Shown piece after piece: positions 17,437 through 26,400 of a stretch of 64,000 nucleotides of DNA. The DNA is taken from positions 125,964 to 189,963 of the forward strand of contig NZ_JAHKQH010000042.1 of assembly GCF_018861025.1 (NCBI RefSeq). The letters run 5' to 3'. The position numbers and the translations under genes are program-made. The DNA is from Psychrosphaera sp. B3R10 (GTDB lineage Bacteria; Pseudomonadota; Gammaproteobacteria; Enterobacterales; Alteromonadaceae). Under the pieces are notes generated by a model. It was not told where the DNA came from. It worked only from the letters and a program-made list of their open reading frames with translations, and searched no databases. Each line of letters opens with the position of its first letter. The first letter of the stretch is position 1.

Positions 17437-18261
17437 TTAGTCAAAAACACAGGGCGGGTTAAGTAAAATGATTTCTGAAGCGTATTGTTTTAATGCCTGC
17501 TGTACCGTTTCTTCCACATCGATTTCTGCAATATAGGGAAGTAAGTCAGCGGGTTCGCCAGTAATCGATTCATAAAAGACATATGCAGTCAGTAATTTTC
17601 CTATCAATGAAGCATGATTGCCGTCCCGGTTGTGTAATTTAAGTTGGGGTTCAATAATTATTGCTTTATCCCAAGTTAGTCCCACAGGGGCAACACAAGT
17701 TTTTTGGCGTTTTGCAATTTCAGAATGAATTTGATGAACTCTGCGGCCCTCTTCTCTGTTGCCTTTTTGTGGGTGTTCAGGAAATAGAATAGGGGTGATC
17801 TTTTGTTCCTTTGCTGTTGCAACCCATAATTCGGTGGCGGTCGTTGAGTATTTATGGGTGCCAGATTGGGAGTACTTTTGACCCTGCAAAATAAGATGAG
17901 TCCAGTCTTCGCTGGCAATTAAACTTGTCCTATGTTCCAGACTCGATTTATTGTCTAAAAAGCCTCCACCGCCATTAACGACTTTGATATGCGCGTCGGG
18001 ATTGGCAGTACGCATTAATTGTCCTATTAATGTGTCTAATCCAACAATGTGGCTATTACCAAAAATTAGAATCTGATAGGTGCTTGAGAATCGATTATCG
18101 GGAATAGATAAATTTTCAGTTGTATTGTTGGTTTCTGCTTGTTCGTCAATTTGTTCGTCAATTTGAGCGTCAATAATTGACGGTGCATCTTTATTTTTGG
18201 TTATTTCTGAGCAAGCAGATAAAGAAAACAAAACGAGCAGAACACAATAAATTGTACGCAT
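17437..18261 (-). CDS. SGNH-like hydrolase lipoprotein
   Basis: 274-residue lipoprotein: hydrophobic leader and lipobox LSAC with C17. A low-complexity acidic linker follows (DAQIDEQIDEQAE), then a domain with SGNH-hydrolase landmarks. These are ILIFGNSHIVG with candidate nucleophile S70 (GNS in place of GDS), a glycine-rich VNGGGGFLD block near residue 95, THLILQGQKYS, and DGNHAS near the end with candidate D213 and H216 of a catalytic triad. Such enzymes deacylate or deacetylate esters, including carbohydrate esters; substrate unknown. It is divergent from the CadC-like regulator at 18403 (141 bp apart), which may control it. Confidence 0.7.
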   Translation of the reverse strand: MRTIYCVLLVLFSLSACSEITKNKDAPSIIDAQIDEQIDEQAETNNTTENLSIPDNRFSSTYQILIFGNSHIVGLDTLIGQLMRTANPDAHIKVVNGGGGFLDNKSSLEHRTSLIASEDWTHLILQGQKYSQSGTHKYSTTATELWVATAKEQKITPILFPEHPQKGNREEGRRVHQIHSEIAKRQKTCVAPVGLTWDKAIIIEPQLKLHNRDGNHASLIGKLLTAYVFYESITGEPADLLPYIAEIDVEETVQQALKQYASEIILLNPPCVFD

Positions 18262-18402
18262 AACTATCCTTACTTAATTTTGACAGAAATCGGCTCCATT
18301 CAGCCATCAATGTAATTGTGACAGTGCCTTGATTTAACACAATAAACAGATGACAATGGTTTAATAATGAAATGATAATGATTGCAGGCAGTGGGGCTTT
18401 AA

Positions 18403-20538
18403 TTGAATTATGAATTTGGTGGGGTAGTTGTTGACACAGCTCAAGTAACGTTATCAAAAAATGCAAAGTTACTTAATTGTGAACCCCGTGTTTTTGCACT
18501 TTTAGTGTATTTTTGCCAACACCCGCAAGAAGCCATTTCTAGAGAAGAGCTATTAACCCATGTATGGGATGGACGGATCGTAAGCGATGCTGCGGTAAAT
18601 CGAGCCGTGGGTGAATTGCGTAAACTAATTGAAGACGACCCATCAAAGCCGCAGTGGATTAAAACCATCAGTAAAGTTGGATACAAATTTACGGTTTTAC
18701 CGGCAATGATTGCGGATAATTCCAAAACTGATTATTCCAAAACGGATAATGGCACCATGCCAGAAACAGTAACGGAATTTACAGTAACTTCAGCGTTGAC
18801 ATCACCAACACCACGACAAACTCCGCAAAAAGAAGCACATGCCTCAGTAAATCAAGCAATTACAAGTCCTGTTAACATTAACTATTTTTGGGCTTGGTTA
18901 ACGGCAGTGTTAATTTTAATCGTTGTGGTGTATCTCCAATATTTTGCTCAACCTAAACATTCCAACCGATTAGGTGTAGAAGGATGGCAACCTGTAACCA
19001 CCTCAATGGGTAGCTCATTTAACCCTGACTACGATTCAAGTTCTGAAACGGCATTGTTTTTATATCGTAAAGATCCTAACGCCTATGCTCAAATTTATAA
19101 GAAAAACAAAGGCAAAGAAGCGCAGAGCGTAACCGACGATGAATATTATTATACCGACGTGATCCAAGGTAATGACGGGGCAATCTTTGCATCTAGGTTA
19201 AATAATTTACAACAGCGGAATTGCGAAATTGTCAAAATTGTTCCGGCTACTTTACAAAATGAACACATAATGGATTGTGGCAAAGGTACCGTTACACAAT
19301 TAGAGTTTGATCAAAAATTTAATCAATTGTTTTATCAATATCGGCCGAGCGTTGCTGACCCTTACGCTATTTACAGTTATCAGTTAGATACGGGAAGAAA
19401 GCGACAAATCACCCATCCTTTACAGCAAGGCAATACTGTTGGCGACTATGTTTTTGCTCTATCTCCAAACAGTAAAGTGTTGGCCGTTGTAGAGTATAGT
19501 GGCGAAGCAGATGATAAAATTAAGTTAGTAGATATTAGTAATAACCAGGTTATCGCGACTAAGCCATTTATCAATAGTGTGTATGGCTTAGTCTGGCGGA
19601 CAAACAAGCAGTTATTGGCATCAAATGCTGATGGTTTATATGAATTTACCCCTGACAACCTTAACTTAAATGTGACGGAGCAAAGCGACCAATACGGACG
19701 ACTTGCACTTGGGCAAGATAACAATTCTGTGTTAACTGAACGCAGCCAATTAACAATTAATATTTTCCAGTATTCTGACTCAGGTAAAACCCTAACACCT
19801 TTAACAACTAGTAGAGGCGTCAGTTTGTCACCAATTTATGGTAATAAGTCAAATTTGTTAGCATTCAAGTCGGACCGCACGGGGCAAGAACAGGTTTATA
19901 TCAAGGCGGATGGTGAAGTCGCCTATGTCGCCGCATTTCATAAGAAAATAGAGTTTATCAGTGCGATGGCTTGGTCACAAAATGATGAGCAGTTAGTTGC
20001 GAGTATTAATGGTGGGCTTTATGTATATTCAGTTGTAGATAACAACTGGCAGGCGATTGCAGAGCAGTTTAACCGAGTTCATCATGTAACATTTGCAGAT
20101 CGAAGTATTTTGTTTAGTGCAGAGGTTGATGGACAATGGAATATATGGCAATACCTGGTGCAAAGTGGTGAAGTTAAACAACTGACTACAAAGGGGGGCT
20201 ATAGTGTTCAAGAGGCAGGCAATAAGATTTATTTAACAAAGTTTAATCGTGAAGGATTATACGAGCTGAATTTAAAAACCAATGTTGAATCAGCCCTTAT
20301 TCCCGACTTCCCTATTACCGGTTGGCGGCACTGGCAGTTACGCGAAAATAAAATATTTTATTTGTTAGATCAAACATACGTCGAGTTTGACCTAAGTACA
20401 GGCACTGAACACACTATTTATGAGTTTAGAGGTCGTAAACCGTATAGTTGCAATAAGTCTTTTCAAATGGGGTTATTTAGCTGCGATCAGGTTGAGTTCA
20501 GTACCAGTCATATATGGCAAGTTAAATTGCGCGAGTAA
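18403..20538 (+). CDS. CadC/ToxR-like membrane-bound transcriptional regulator with TolB-like sensor domain
   Basis: 711-residue one-component regulator. The N-terminal OmpR-type winged helix (about 1-98) includes LLNCEPRVFALLVYFCQHP, ISREELLTHVWDGRIVSDAAVNRAVGELRK and ISKVGYKF. A Thr/Ser-rich linker is followed by one transmembrane helix (about 162-181). The periplasmic part of about 520 residues has repeated WD40/TolB-type beta-propeller blades (YALSPNSKVLAVVEYSG-like, LLAFKSDRTGQEQVYI, AMAWSQNDEQLVASINGGLYVY). It starts at TTG 18403 after a GTGGGG stretch. A target could be the divergent lipoprotein gene; the ligand is unknown. Confidence 0.87.
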   Translation: MNYEFGGVVVDTAQVTLSKNAKLLNCEPRVFALLVYFCQHPQEAISREELLTHVWDGRIVSDAAVNRAVGELRKLIEDDPSKPQWIKTISKVGYKFTVLPAMIADNSKTDYSKTDNGTMPETVTEFTVTSALTSPTPRQTPQKEAHASVNQAITSPVNINYFWAWLTAVLILIVVVYLQYFAQPKHSNRLGVEGWQPVTTSMGSSFNPDYDSSSETALFLYRKDPNAYAQIYKKNKGKEAQSVTDDEYYYTDVIQGNDGAIFASRLNNLQQRNCEIVKIVPATLQNEHIMDCGKGTVTQLEFDQKFNQLFYQYRPSVADPYAIYSYQLDTGRKRQITHPLQQGNTVGDYVFALSPNSKVLAVVEYSGEADDKIKLVDISNNQVIATKPFINSVYGLVWRTNKQLLASNADGLYEFTPDNLNLNVTEQSDQYGRLALGQDNNSVLTERSQLTINIFQYSDSGKTLTPLTTSRGVSLSPIYGNKSNLLAFKSDRTGQEQVYIKADGEVAYVAAFHKKIEFISAMAWSQNDEQLVASINGGLYVYSVVDNNWQAIAEQFNRVHHVTFADRSILFSAEVDGQWNIWQYLVQSGEVKQLTTKGGYSVQEAGNKIYLTKFNREGLYELNLKTNVESALIPDFPITGWRHWQLRENKIFYLLDQTYVEFDLSTGTEHTIYEFRGRKPYSCNKSFQMGLFSCDQVEFSTSHIWQVKLRE

Positions 20539-20653
20539 GATAAAGGCGAAGCAATTGTTCTTAAGCCATTAAAGATCAAAGCTGTTCACTATTACTTAGC
20601 AAAATTACTATGTTAAAATGCCAGCCCTATAAACCACATTCTGAGAAATAATT

Positions 20654-21412
20654 TTGTCATCTGATCTCGTCGCCCCAATTTTACAATTTTTAAAATGCGA
20701 AACGCCAGAAGAATGGGTGCATGAAGCGGCCAAAAAAGAAAACTTGCAGGTGATATTAATCGATCACTTAATTTGTGAGTTAAAAGCGGCGCAGTCGGCA
20801 ATGTATTTGATCCGCAAATATGCAGTAGATAAAGAAAGCGGCAATGCTTTATTGGCCTGGCTTGAACCGTTTGAAACATTTATTTATAAAAGGGAAGGTG
20901 ACTGGCGCTTATTGGCAGCAAAAAATACCCTGACAAAGTCGGTAATTCCCCGGTCAGATTCAAAATATGGACAAGATCTAGTCGATAAAATGGTGTTATT
21001 GATTAAAGAAGAACTTCACCACTTTTATCAGGTACTAGAGATGATGGATGAGTATGGCGTTGAGTATAAACATATTACGCCGGGGCGCTACGCGAAAGGA
21101 ATGTTAAAACACGTTAAAACCCATGAACCTGAAACCTTGATAGATAAACTTATCTGTGGTGCATATATCGAGGCTCGCTCCTGTGAACGCTTTGCTAAAC
21201 TAGCGCCACATGTAGATAAAAGGTTAGGGGATTTTTACGTGTCACTATTAAGGTCAGAAGCTCGACATTTCCAAGACTACCTCACTTTAGCCGAAGAAAT
21301 AGCCGGTAAAAACCTATCAGACCGTGTCGCTTTTTTTGGTGAACGGGAAGCAGAACTCATAATTTCACCAGATACTGATTTAAAATTCCACAGTGGCTTG
21401 CCGCAACACTAA
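20654..21412 (+). CDS. miaE: tRNA 2-methylthio-N6-isopentenyladenosine hydroxylase MiaE
   Basis: Non-haem di-iron monooxygenase that hydroxylates the isopentenyl group of ms2i6A37 in tRNAs reading UNN codons. 252 residues, normal length. Di-iron ligands are seen in the ferritin-like four-helix core: E42 in LICELKAA, EELHHFYQV (about 117-125), IEARSCERF (about 175-183) and EARHFQDY (about 200-207). It initiates at TTG with only a weak upstream purine tract. It modifies the serine tRNA(UGA) type encoded at 3.1 kb, a UNN-codon reader. Confidence 0.95.
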   Translation: MSSDLVAPILQFLKCETPEEWVHEAAKKENLQVILIDHLICELKAAQSAMYLIRKYAVDKESGNALLAWLEPFETFIYKREGDWRLLAAKNTLTKSVIPRSDSKYGQDLVDKMVLLIKEELHHFYQVLEMMDEYGVEYKHITPGRYAKGMLKHVKTHEPETLIDKLICGAYIEARSCERFAKLAPHVDKRLGDFYVSLLRSEARHFQDYLTLAEEIAGKNLSDRVAFFGEREAELIISPDTDLKFHSGLPQH

Positions 21413-21457
21413 TTTTTGCCCAAAATTTGAATTTTAGCTTGTTATTGATTGTTTATT

Positions 21458-21934
21458 TCAAAGCGGCATCGGTGCGTTTTCGATGACTTCTTTCATAACG
21501 AAGTAAGTTCTAAGTTGACGCACTTCAGGCAATGCTAACAACTTATCGCTATGCAATTTGTTAAAGTCGGTCATGTCTTTTGCCCGTATTTTTAACAAAT
21601 AATCAAATTCACCCGCCACTAAATAACATGACAAGACAATTGATAGTTTTTTAATGGCCGTTTCAAAGTTTGAAAAGCTTTCAGGTGTTGACCTGTCTAA
21701 AACAACGCCGACCATTACTAATGCACTTAACTCTATAGCCTCTGGTGCTACTTGAGCGCGAACTGATTGAATTATCTTCAAATCAATTAAACGTTGAGTT
21801 CGGCGATAACAAGTCGCAGCGCTAACATTTACCTTATCAGCAAGGTCTGCATTTGAGATTCGCCCATCTTGTTGCAGTAATTTAAGTATTTTTTTATCAA
21901 TTTTATCTAAATCAGGTTTGGTTGATTCTTTCAT
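21458..21934 (-). CDS. acdR: Lrp/AsnC-family regulator, probably AcdR
   Basis: 158-residue Lrp/AsnC regulator. The N-terminal helix-turn-helix includes LDKIDKKILKLLQQDGRISNADLADKVNVSAATCYRRTQRL, with the family's usual first helix. The C-terminal RAM/AsnC ligand domain (about 70-150) follows. It is divergent from acdS with 145 bp between, the arrangement known for acdR-acdS in rhizobacteria, where AcdR responds to ACC and leucine. The AcdR label is from context. Confidence 0.85.
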   Translation of the reverse strand: MKESTKPDLDKIDKKILKLLQQDGRISNADLADKVNVSAATCYRRTQRLIDLKIIQSVRAQVAPEAIELSALVMVGVVLDRSTPESFSNFETAIKKLSIVLSCYLVAGEFDYLLKIRAKDMTDFNKLHSDKLLALPEVRQLRTYFVMKEVIENAPMPL

Positions 21935-21944
21935 TTTTGGTTCT

Positions 21945-22011
21945 TAATATTGTTTATTGTTTCGTTATCTCTTTCTTTAAGGTCTTATGTGAACATAAAT
22001 TAACAATATTA
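21945..22011. promoter_or_regulatory. Candidate AcdR operator region between acdR and acdS
   Basis: An inverted pair TAATATTGTT (21945-21954) and AACAATATTA (22002-22011) flanks a second palindrome TTATGTGAACATAA (21985-21998). The centre lies in the divergent promoter region. Lrp-type proteins bind spaced, AT-rich dyads like these. The assignment is inferred from symmetry and position. Confidence 0.55.
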
Positions 22012-22079
22012 GAAAGCACCTTTCGTTACAATGTTGGTAGTCTTTATTTCGACGTAAGAAATTGAATTGGAGACTGTAA

Positions 22080-23093
22080 ATGTTAGAAAACTTTGAACGA
22101 TACCCACTTACATTTGGCAAAACGCCGATAGAACACCTTCCAAGGTTAACCGAAACGTTAGGAGGTAAAGTGGAAATATACGCTAAGCGTGAAGACTGTA
22201 ATTCGGGATTGGCAATGGGCGGCAACAAATTAAGAAAATTAGAATATATCGTACCGGATGCTATTAAGTCTGGAGCCGATACTTTAGTTTCAATTGGCGG
22301 TGTGCAGTCTAATCATACTCGTATGGTCGCGGCGACTGCGGCTAAATTGGGCATGAAATGTAAGTTAGTGCAGGAAAGTTGGGTGCCACATGACGATGCC
22401 GTGTATGACCGAGTCGGTAATATTTTGATGACACGTTTGATGGGAGCCGACTGTCAGATGGTTGATGAAGGTTTTGATATTGGAATACGCAGCAGTTGGG
22501 AAGATGCGATGCAGTCTGTACGTGATGAAGGAGGCATTCCCTACGGAATCCCTGCTGGTGGCTCTGTACACAAATATGGAGGTTTAGGTTATGTTGCTTT
22601 TGCCGAGGAAGTCAGGGAGCAGGAAAAAGAATTAGGATTTACGTTTGATTATATAGTGGTCTGTGTCGTTACTGGTTCAACGCAAGCCGGTATGATTGTT
22701 GGCTTTAAAGTGGATGGTCGAGCGTCAAAAGTGATTGGCATTGACGCTTCAGGCACGGTTGAGCAAACCCGAGAACAAGTAAAACAAATCGCCTATAATA
22801 CCGCTGAATTAATTGGACTTAAAATGGGGATTACGGATGAAGATATACACATTAATCCAGATTATGCCTATCCTGCTTATGGTGTCCCTAGCGCTGAAAC
22901 AAACGAGGCTATGCGACTTGCAGCACGCACTGAGGCGATGATCACAGATCCTGTTTATGAAGGAAAATCAATGCAAGGGTTAATTGACTTAGTGAAAAAA
23001 GATTATTTTCCAATTGGCAGCAAAGTCCTTTATGTCCATTTAGGTGGTGTTCCGGCAATTAACGGATATAGCTACACCTATCGAAATGGTTAG
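22080..23093 (+). CDS. acdS: 1-aminocyclopropane-1-carboxylate (ACC) deaminase
   Basis: PLP enzyme splitting ACC, the plant ethylene precursor, into 2-oxobutanoate and ammonia. 337 residues, collinear with Pseudomonas AcdS one residue shifted. The PLP lysine is K50 in [14 protein letters not shown]. The residues that separate true ACC deaminase from D-cysteine desulfhydrase are both of the deaminase type: E294 in DPVYEGKSM and L321 in VHLGGVPA (E295 and L322 in Pseudomonas). The N-terminus [14 protein letters not shown] is also typical. ATTGGAGACTGT precedes the ATG. In plant-associated bacteria it lowers host ethylene; in a marine bacterium it may feed on algal ACC. Confidence 0.95.
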   Translation: MLENFERYPLTFGKTPIEHLPRLTETLGGKVEIYAKREDCNSGLAMGGNKLRKLEYIVPDAIKSGADTLVSIGGVQSNHTRMVAATAAKLGMKCKLVQESWVPHDDAVYDRVGNILMTRLMGADCQMVDEGFDIGIRSSWEDAMQSVRDEGGIPYGIPAGGSVHKYGGLGYVAFAEEVREQEKELGFTFDYIVVCVVTGSTQAGMIVGFKVDGRASKVIGIDASGTVEQTREQVKQIAYNTAELIGLKMGITDEDIHINPDYAYPAYGVPSAETNEAMRLAARTEAMITDPVYEGKSMQGLIDLVKKDYFPIGSKVLYVHLGGVPAINGYSYTYRNG

Positions 23094-23409
23094 TAGGAAA
23101 CAGAAACAGTTCGGTTTTGACGACGTTTAGGCTAATTAACTGAACTGCTTTAACTTTTATTGCATTTTCATAGGTATCTCTTAAGTCGAGAAACTTGCCT
23201 AGTAATTAACCAAGGCGTAAATCTTACTTTGCTAAAGCCCTTTAGCTAAACGTAGTCAAAATTGCAAATTCTAATTTTATATTTTTTTTAACTAATAAAA
23301 GCGGTTTGTTAGTCCAAATTTATTTCAATTAAATCGATGGTCAATTTGTAAGCAACTAAATATGAACTAAGCTCTAGATTGAGCTTTAACGTCAAAAATG
23401 GTTGTTATT
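23094..23409. other. Intergenic region before the giant TSP3 gene
   Basis: About 315 bp, AT-rich, no credible gene. GCTAAAG/CTTTAGC (23231-23246) is a small hairpin that could end acdS, but it lacks a T-run. AAGCTC / GAGCTT (23369-23386) forms a hairpin in the likely leader of the downstream gene. Confidence 0.45.
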
Positions 23410-26400
23410 ATGAATAAACTTCGTATCGGGTTATCAGTATTATTGGTTTCACTCACGCTATCTGGTTGTTTTGATTTAGGAAAAGATGATGAGGTGAAAG
23501 TTGGAAAAGGAGAACCACCGGGAACAATAGGCACTGGTCTCGATTCGGATTCAGATGGAATTTCCGATGATAATGATAATTGCCCATTGCTGAGCAATGA
23601 AGATCAAGAAAATACAGACTCAGATTCCATGGGCAATGTTTGTGACGACGATGATGATGGCGATGGTGTTTTAGACAGTGATGATTCTTTTCCACTTGAT
23701 AGTACTGAAACAACCGATAACGATAATGATGGCATTGGTGATAATAGCGACACCGATGATGACAACGATGGCTTTTTAGATACAGTTGATGCATTTCCAT
23801 ATGACGATACCGAATATAATGACCATGACGGTGATGGGATAGGAGATCATGCTGATACTGATGATGATCAAGACGGTGTACTTGATGGTGACGATGCATT
23901 TCCATTTGATGACACTGAAAGTGCCGATTACGACGGTGATGGTATTGGTGATAATAGTGACACCGATGACGATAATGACGGTACGTTAGATAGTGAAGAT
24001 GATTTTCCAAATGATGATACCGAAAGCACAGATACAGACGGTGACGGTATTGGTAATAATGCCGACACCGACGATGATGACGATGGTGTCCTTGACGGTG
24101 ATGATGCTTTCCCATTGGATGAAAATGAGCAGTCAGACCTAGATGGTGATGGTGTTGGCGATAATTCCGACACGGATCGCGATGGTGACAGTGTTGCAAA
24201 TGAAGACGATGCATTTCCAGATGATGGCAATAGATCAGCTGTTTCAGGCGGCGGTGTTAAAGGACCTATGGCATTTGCCACAGTCAGTCTCTACGAGATT
24301 GACTATACTGCAGATGACTATCAGGGGGTTTTAGTCGATACAGGTGAAACCAACGCACAGGCAAAAATTACCGGCATTACAATAGGCTCTTCTACGCCAC
24401 CATATTTATTAGTCATCGCAGATGATGACGACACAATAGATATTACAACTGGCTTAGAACCGGTTATTACAATTGTTAAAACCGTTATCACTCAGCAAAT
24501 GATCGACGATGGCGACGGTTGGTATGCAACACCACTAAGTACTATGGCGGTTAATATTGCGCTGGCTAAATCTGAGAGTGACGCAGAACTCCTTACCAAT
24601 CTTAAAGTTGCGGCCAACCAAGTGAAATCGACCTTGGGATTTGGTGCAGGCTCTAGTGTAGATATTTATTCAACGCCACCTTTATTAGATGAATCAACAA
24701 ACGATACGTCTAAACAAGTTGCCACAACAAAATATCGCAGTGCTGTAGAAGCATTGACAGCGGTTGTGTATCAAATGAATGCCCTAAATAACTCCAATGA
24801 CGGCGAGGAAACTTCGCCAGACAGTGTTTTGGCGTCATTGGCAAATGACTTATCCGACGGCATTATCGACGGCAGTTCGGATGGCGAAAACTCAGGTTAT
24901 TCCGCGGGGGTGCTTGATGTACTAGACCAAGACCCAGCCACATTACCTATACCTAATGATCCTGAAAATAGAACCGTTGCTCAAGTAAAAGCGGTTATTG
25001 TCTCGGAAACAAGCACCACGGGTGATGTGTCCGATACCACTGTCCTTGCTGAAGCCGGAACGGTTATTGAAGTGCAAATTGCACAAACCAATCCAGATAT
25101 AGATAACGACGGCGTCTTAAATTCAGAGGATGCGTTTCCGGATGATGCCTCTGCTGATAAAGACAACGACAAAGATGGATTGCCAGATATCGCGTATTTC
25201 TTAGATAGTGATAATAATCGCTTAGGTGAAAACAGCGCACTCTCTGACCCAGATGACGACAATGACGGCGTTGGAGATGAAGAAGATGCATTTCCATTGG
25301 ACGGTTCAGAATATGCCGATACCGATATGGACGGCATTGGTAACAATGCCGACGACGACGACGACGGTGACTTAGTCTTAGATGTTAATGATCTGTTTCC
25401 GCTAAACGCGACTGAATCTTCGGATGCCGATTTAGACGGAATTGGTGACAATGCCGATCCAGACGACGACAACGACGGTGTTGGCGACATTAGAGATGCA
25501 TTCCCAAATGATCCAACGGAATTCTTAGATAGCGATGGTGATGGCGTTGGCAATCGAGCTGATACCGATGATGATAATGACGGTACGTTAGACGTTGATG
25601 ATGATTTTCCACTAAATGCCGATCTTCAAAATGCAGAAGATTTAGATAACGATGGCTGGCCATCGGAGCAAGATCCAGACGACCTTGATAATACAAGTCC
25701 TGGTACTGCATTTGTTGATACCGATATGGATACTATTGGCGACGCAATTGATGAAGATGATGACAACGATGGTGTTGTTGACATTGATGATGCATTCCCG
25801 TTAGACAACTCTGAATATTCTGATTTGGATAGCGATGGTATTGGAGATAATACTGACACTGATATTGACGGTGACTCAGTTTTAAATGCCAATGATGCAT
25901 TCCCAAGAGATGCAACCGAGAGCACTGACTCTGATGGCGATGGCATTGGCAACATTGCGGATACAGACGATGATAATGACGGCGTAAAAGATACAGACGA
26001 CGCGTTCCCGCTAGATCCACTTGAACAGAAAGATTTTGACTCTGATGGTGTTGGTAATCGTGAAGATACCGATGATGACAATGATGGTGTATTAGATACC
26101 GTCGATAAGTTCCCATTTAATGCAGCGGAATCGTTAGATTTTGATAATGACGGTAAAGGTGATAATGCCGATAAAGACGACGATAACGATGGCTTAACTG
26201 ACGATTATGAACACTCTATCGGCACAGATCCATTTGACATTGATACCGACGACGACGGCGTCATAGATCGTACCGATGCCTTCCCGACTGATCCAAACTT
26301 TAGTTTTGATTCTGATAATGATGGTGTCGCAAACTTCGACGTAAACGGCACTATGATTGATAATTGTCCTCTCGTAGCAAACCCAAGCCAAGCTAATTTT

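Noticed and set aside
22080-23093. D-cysteine desulfhydrase as an alternative for acdS
   Set aside because: Both discriminating residues, E294 and L321, are of the ACC deaminase type, and an Lrp-type regulator is divergent.
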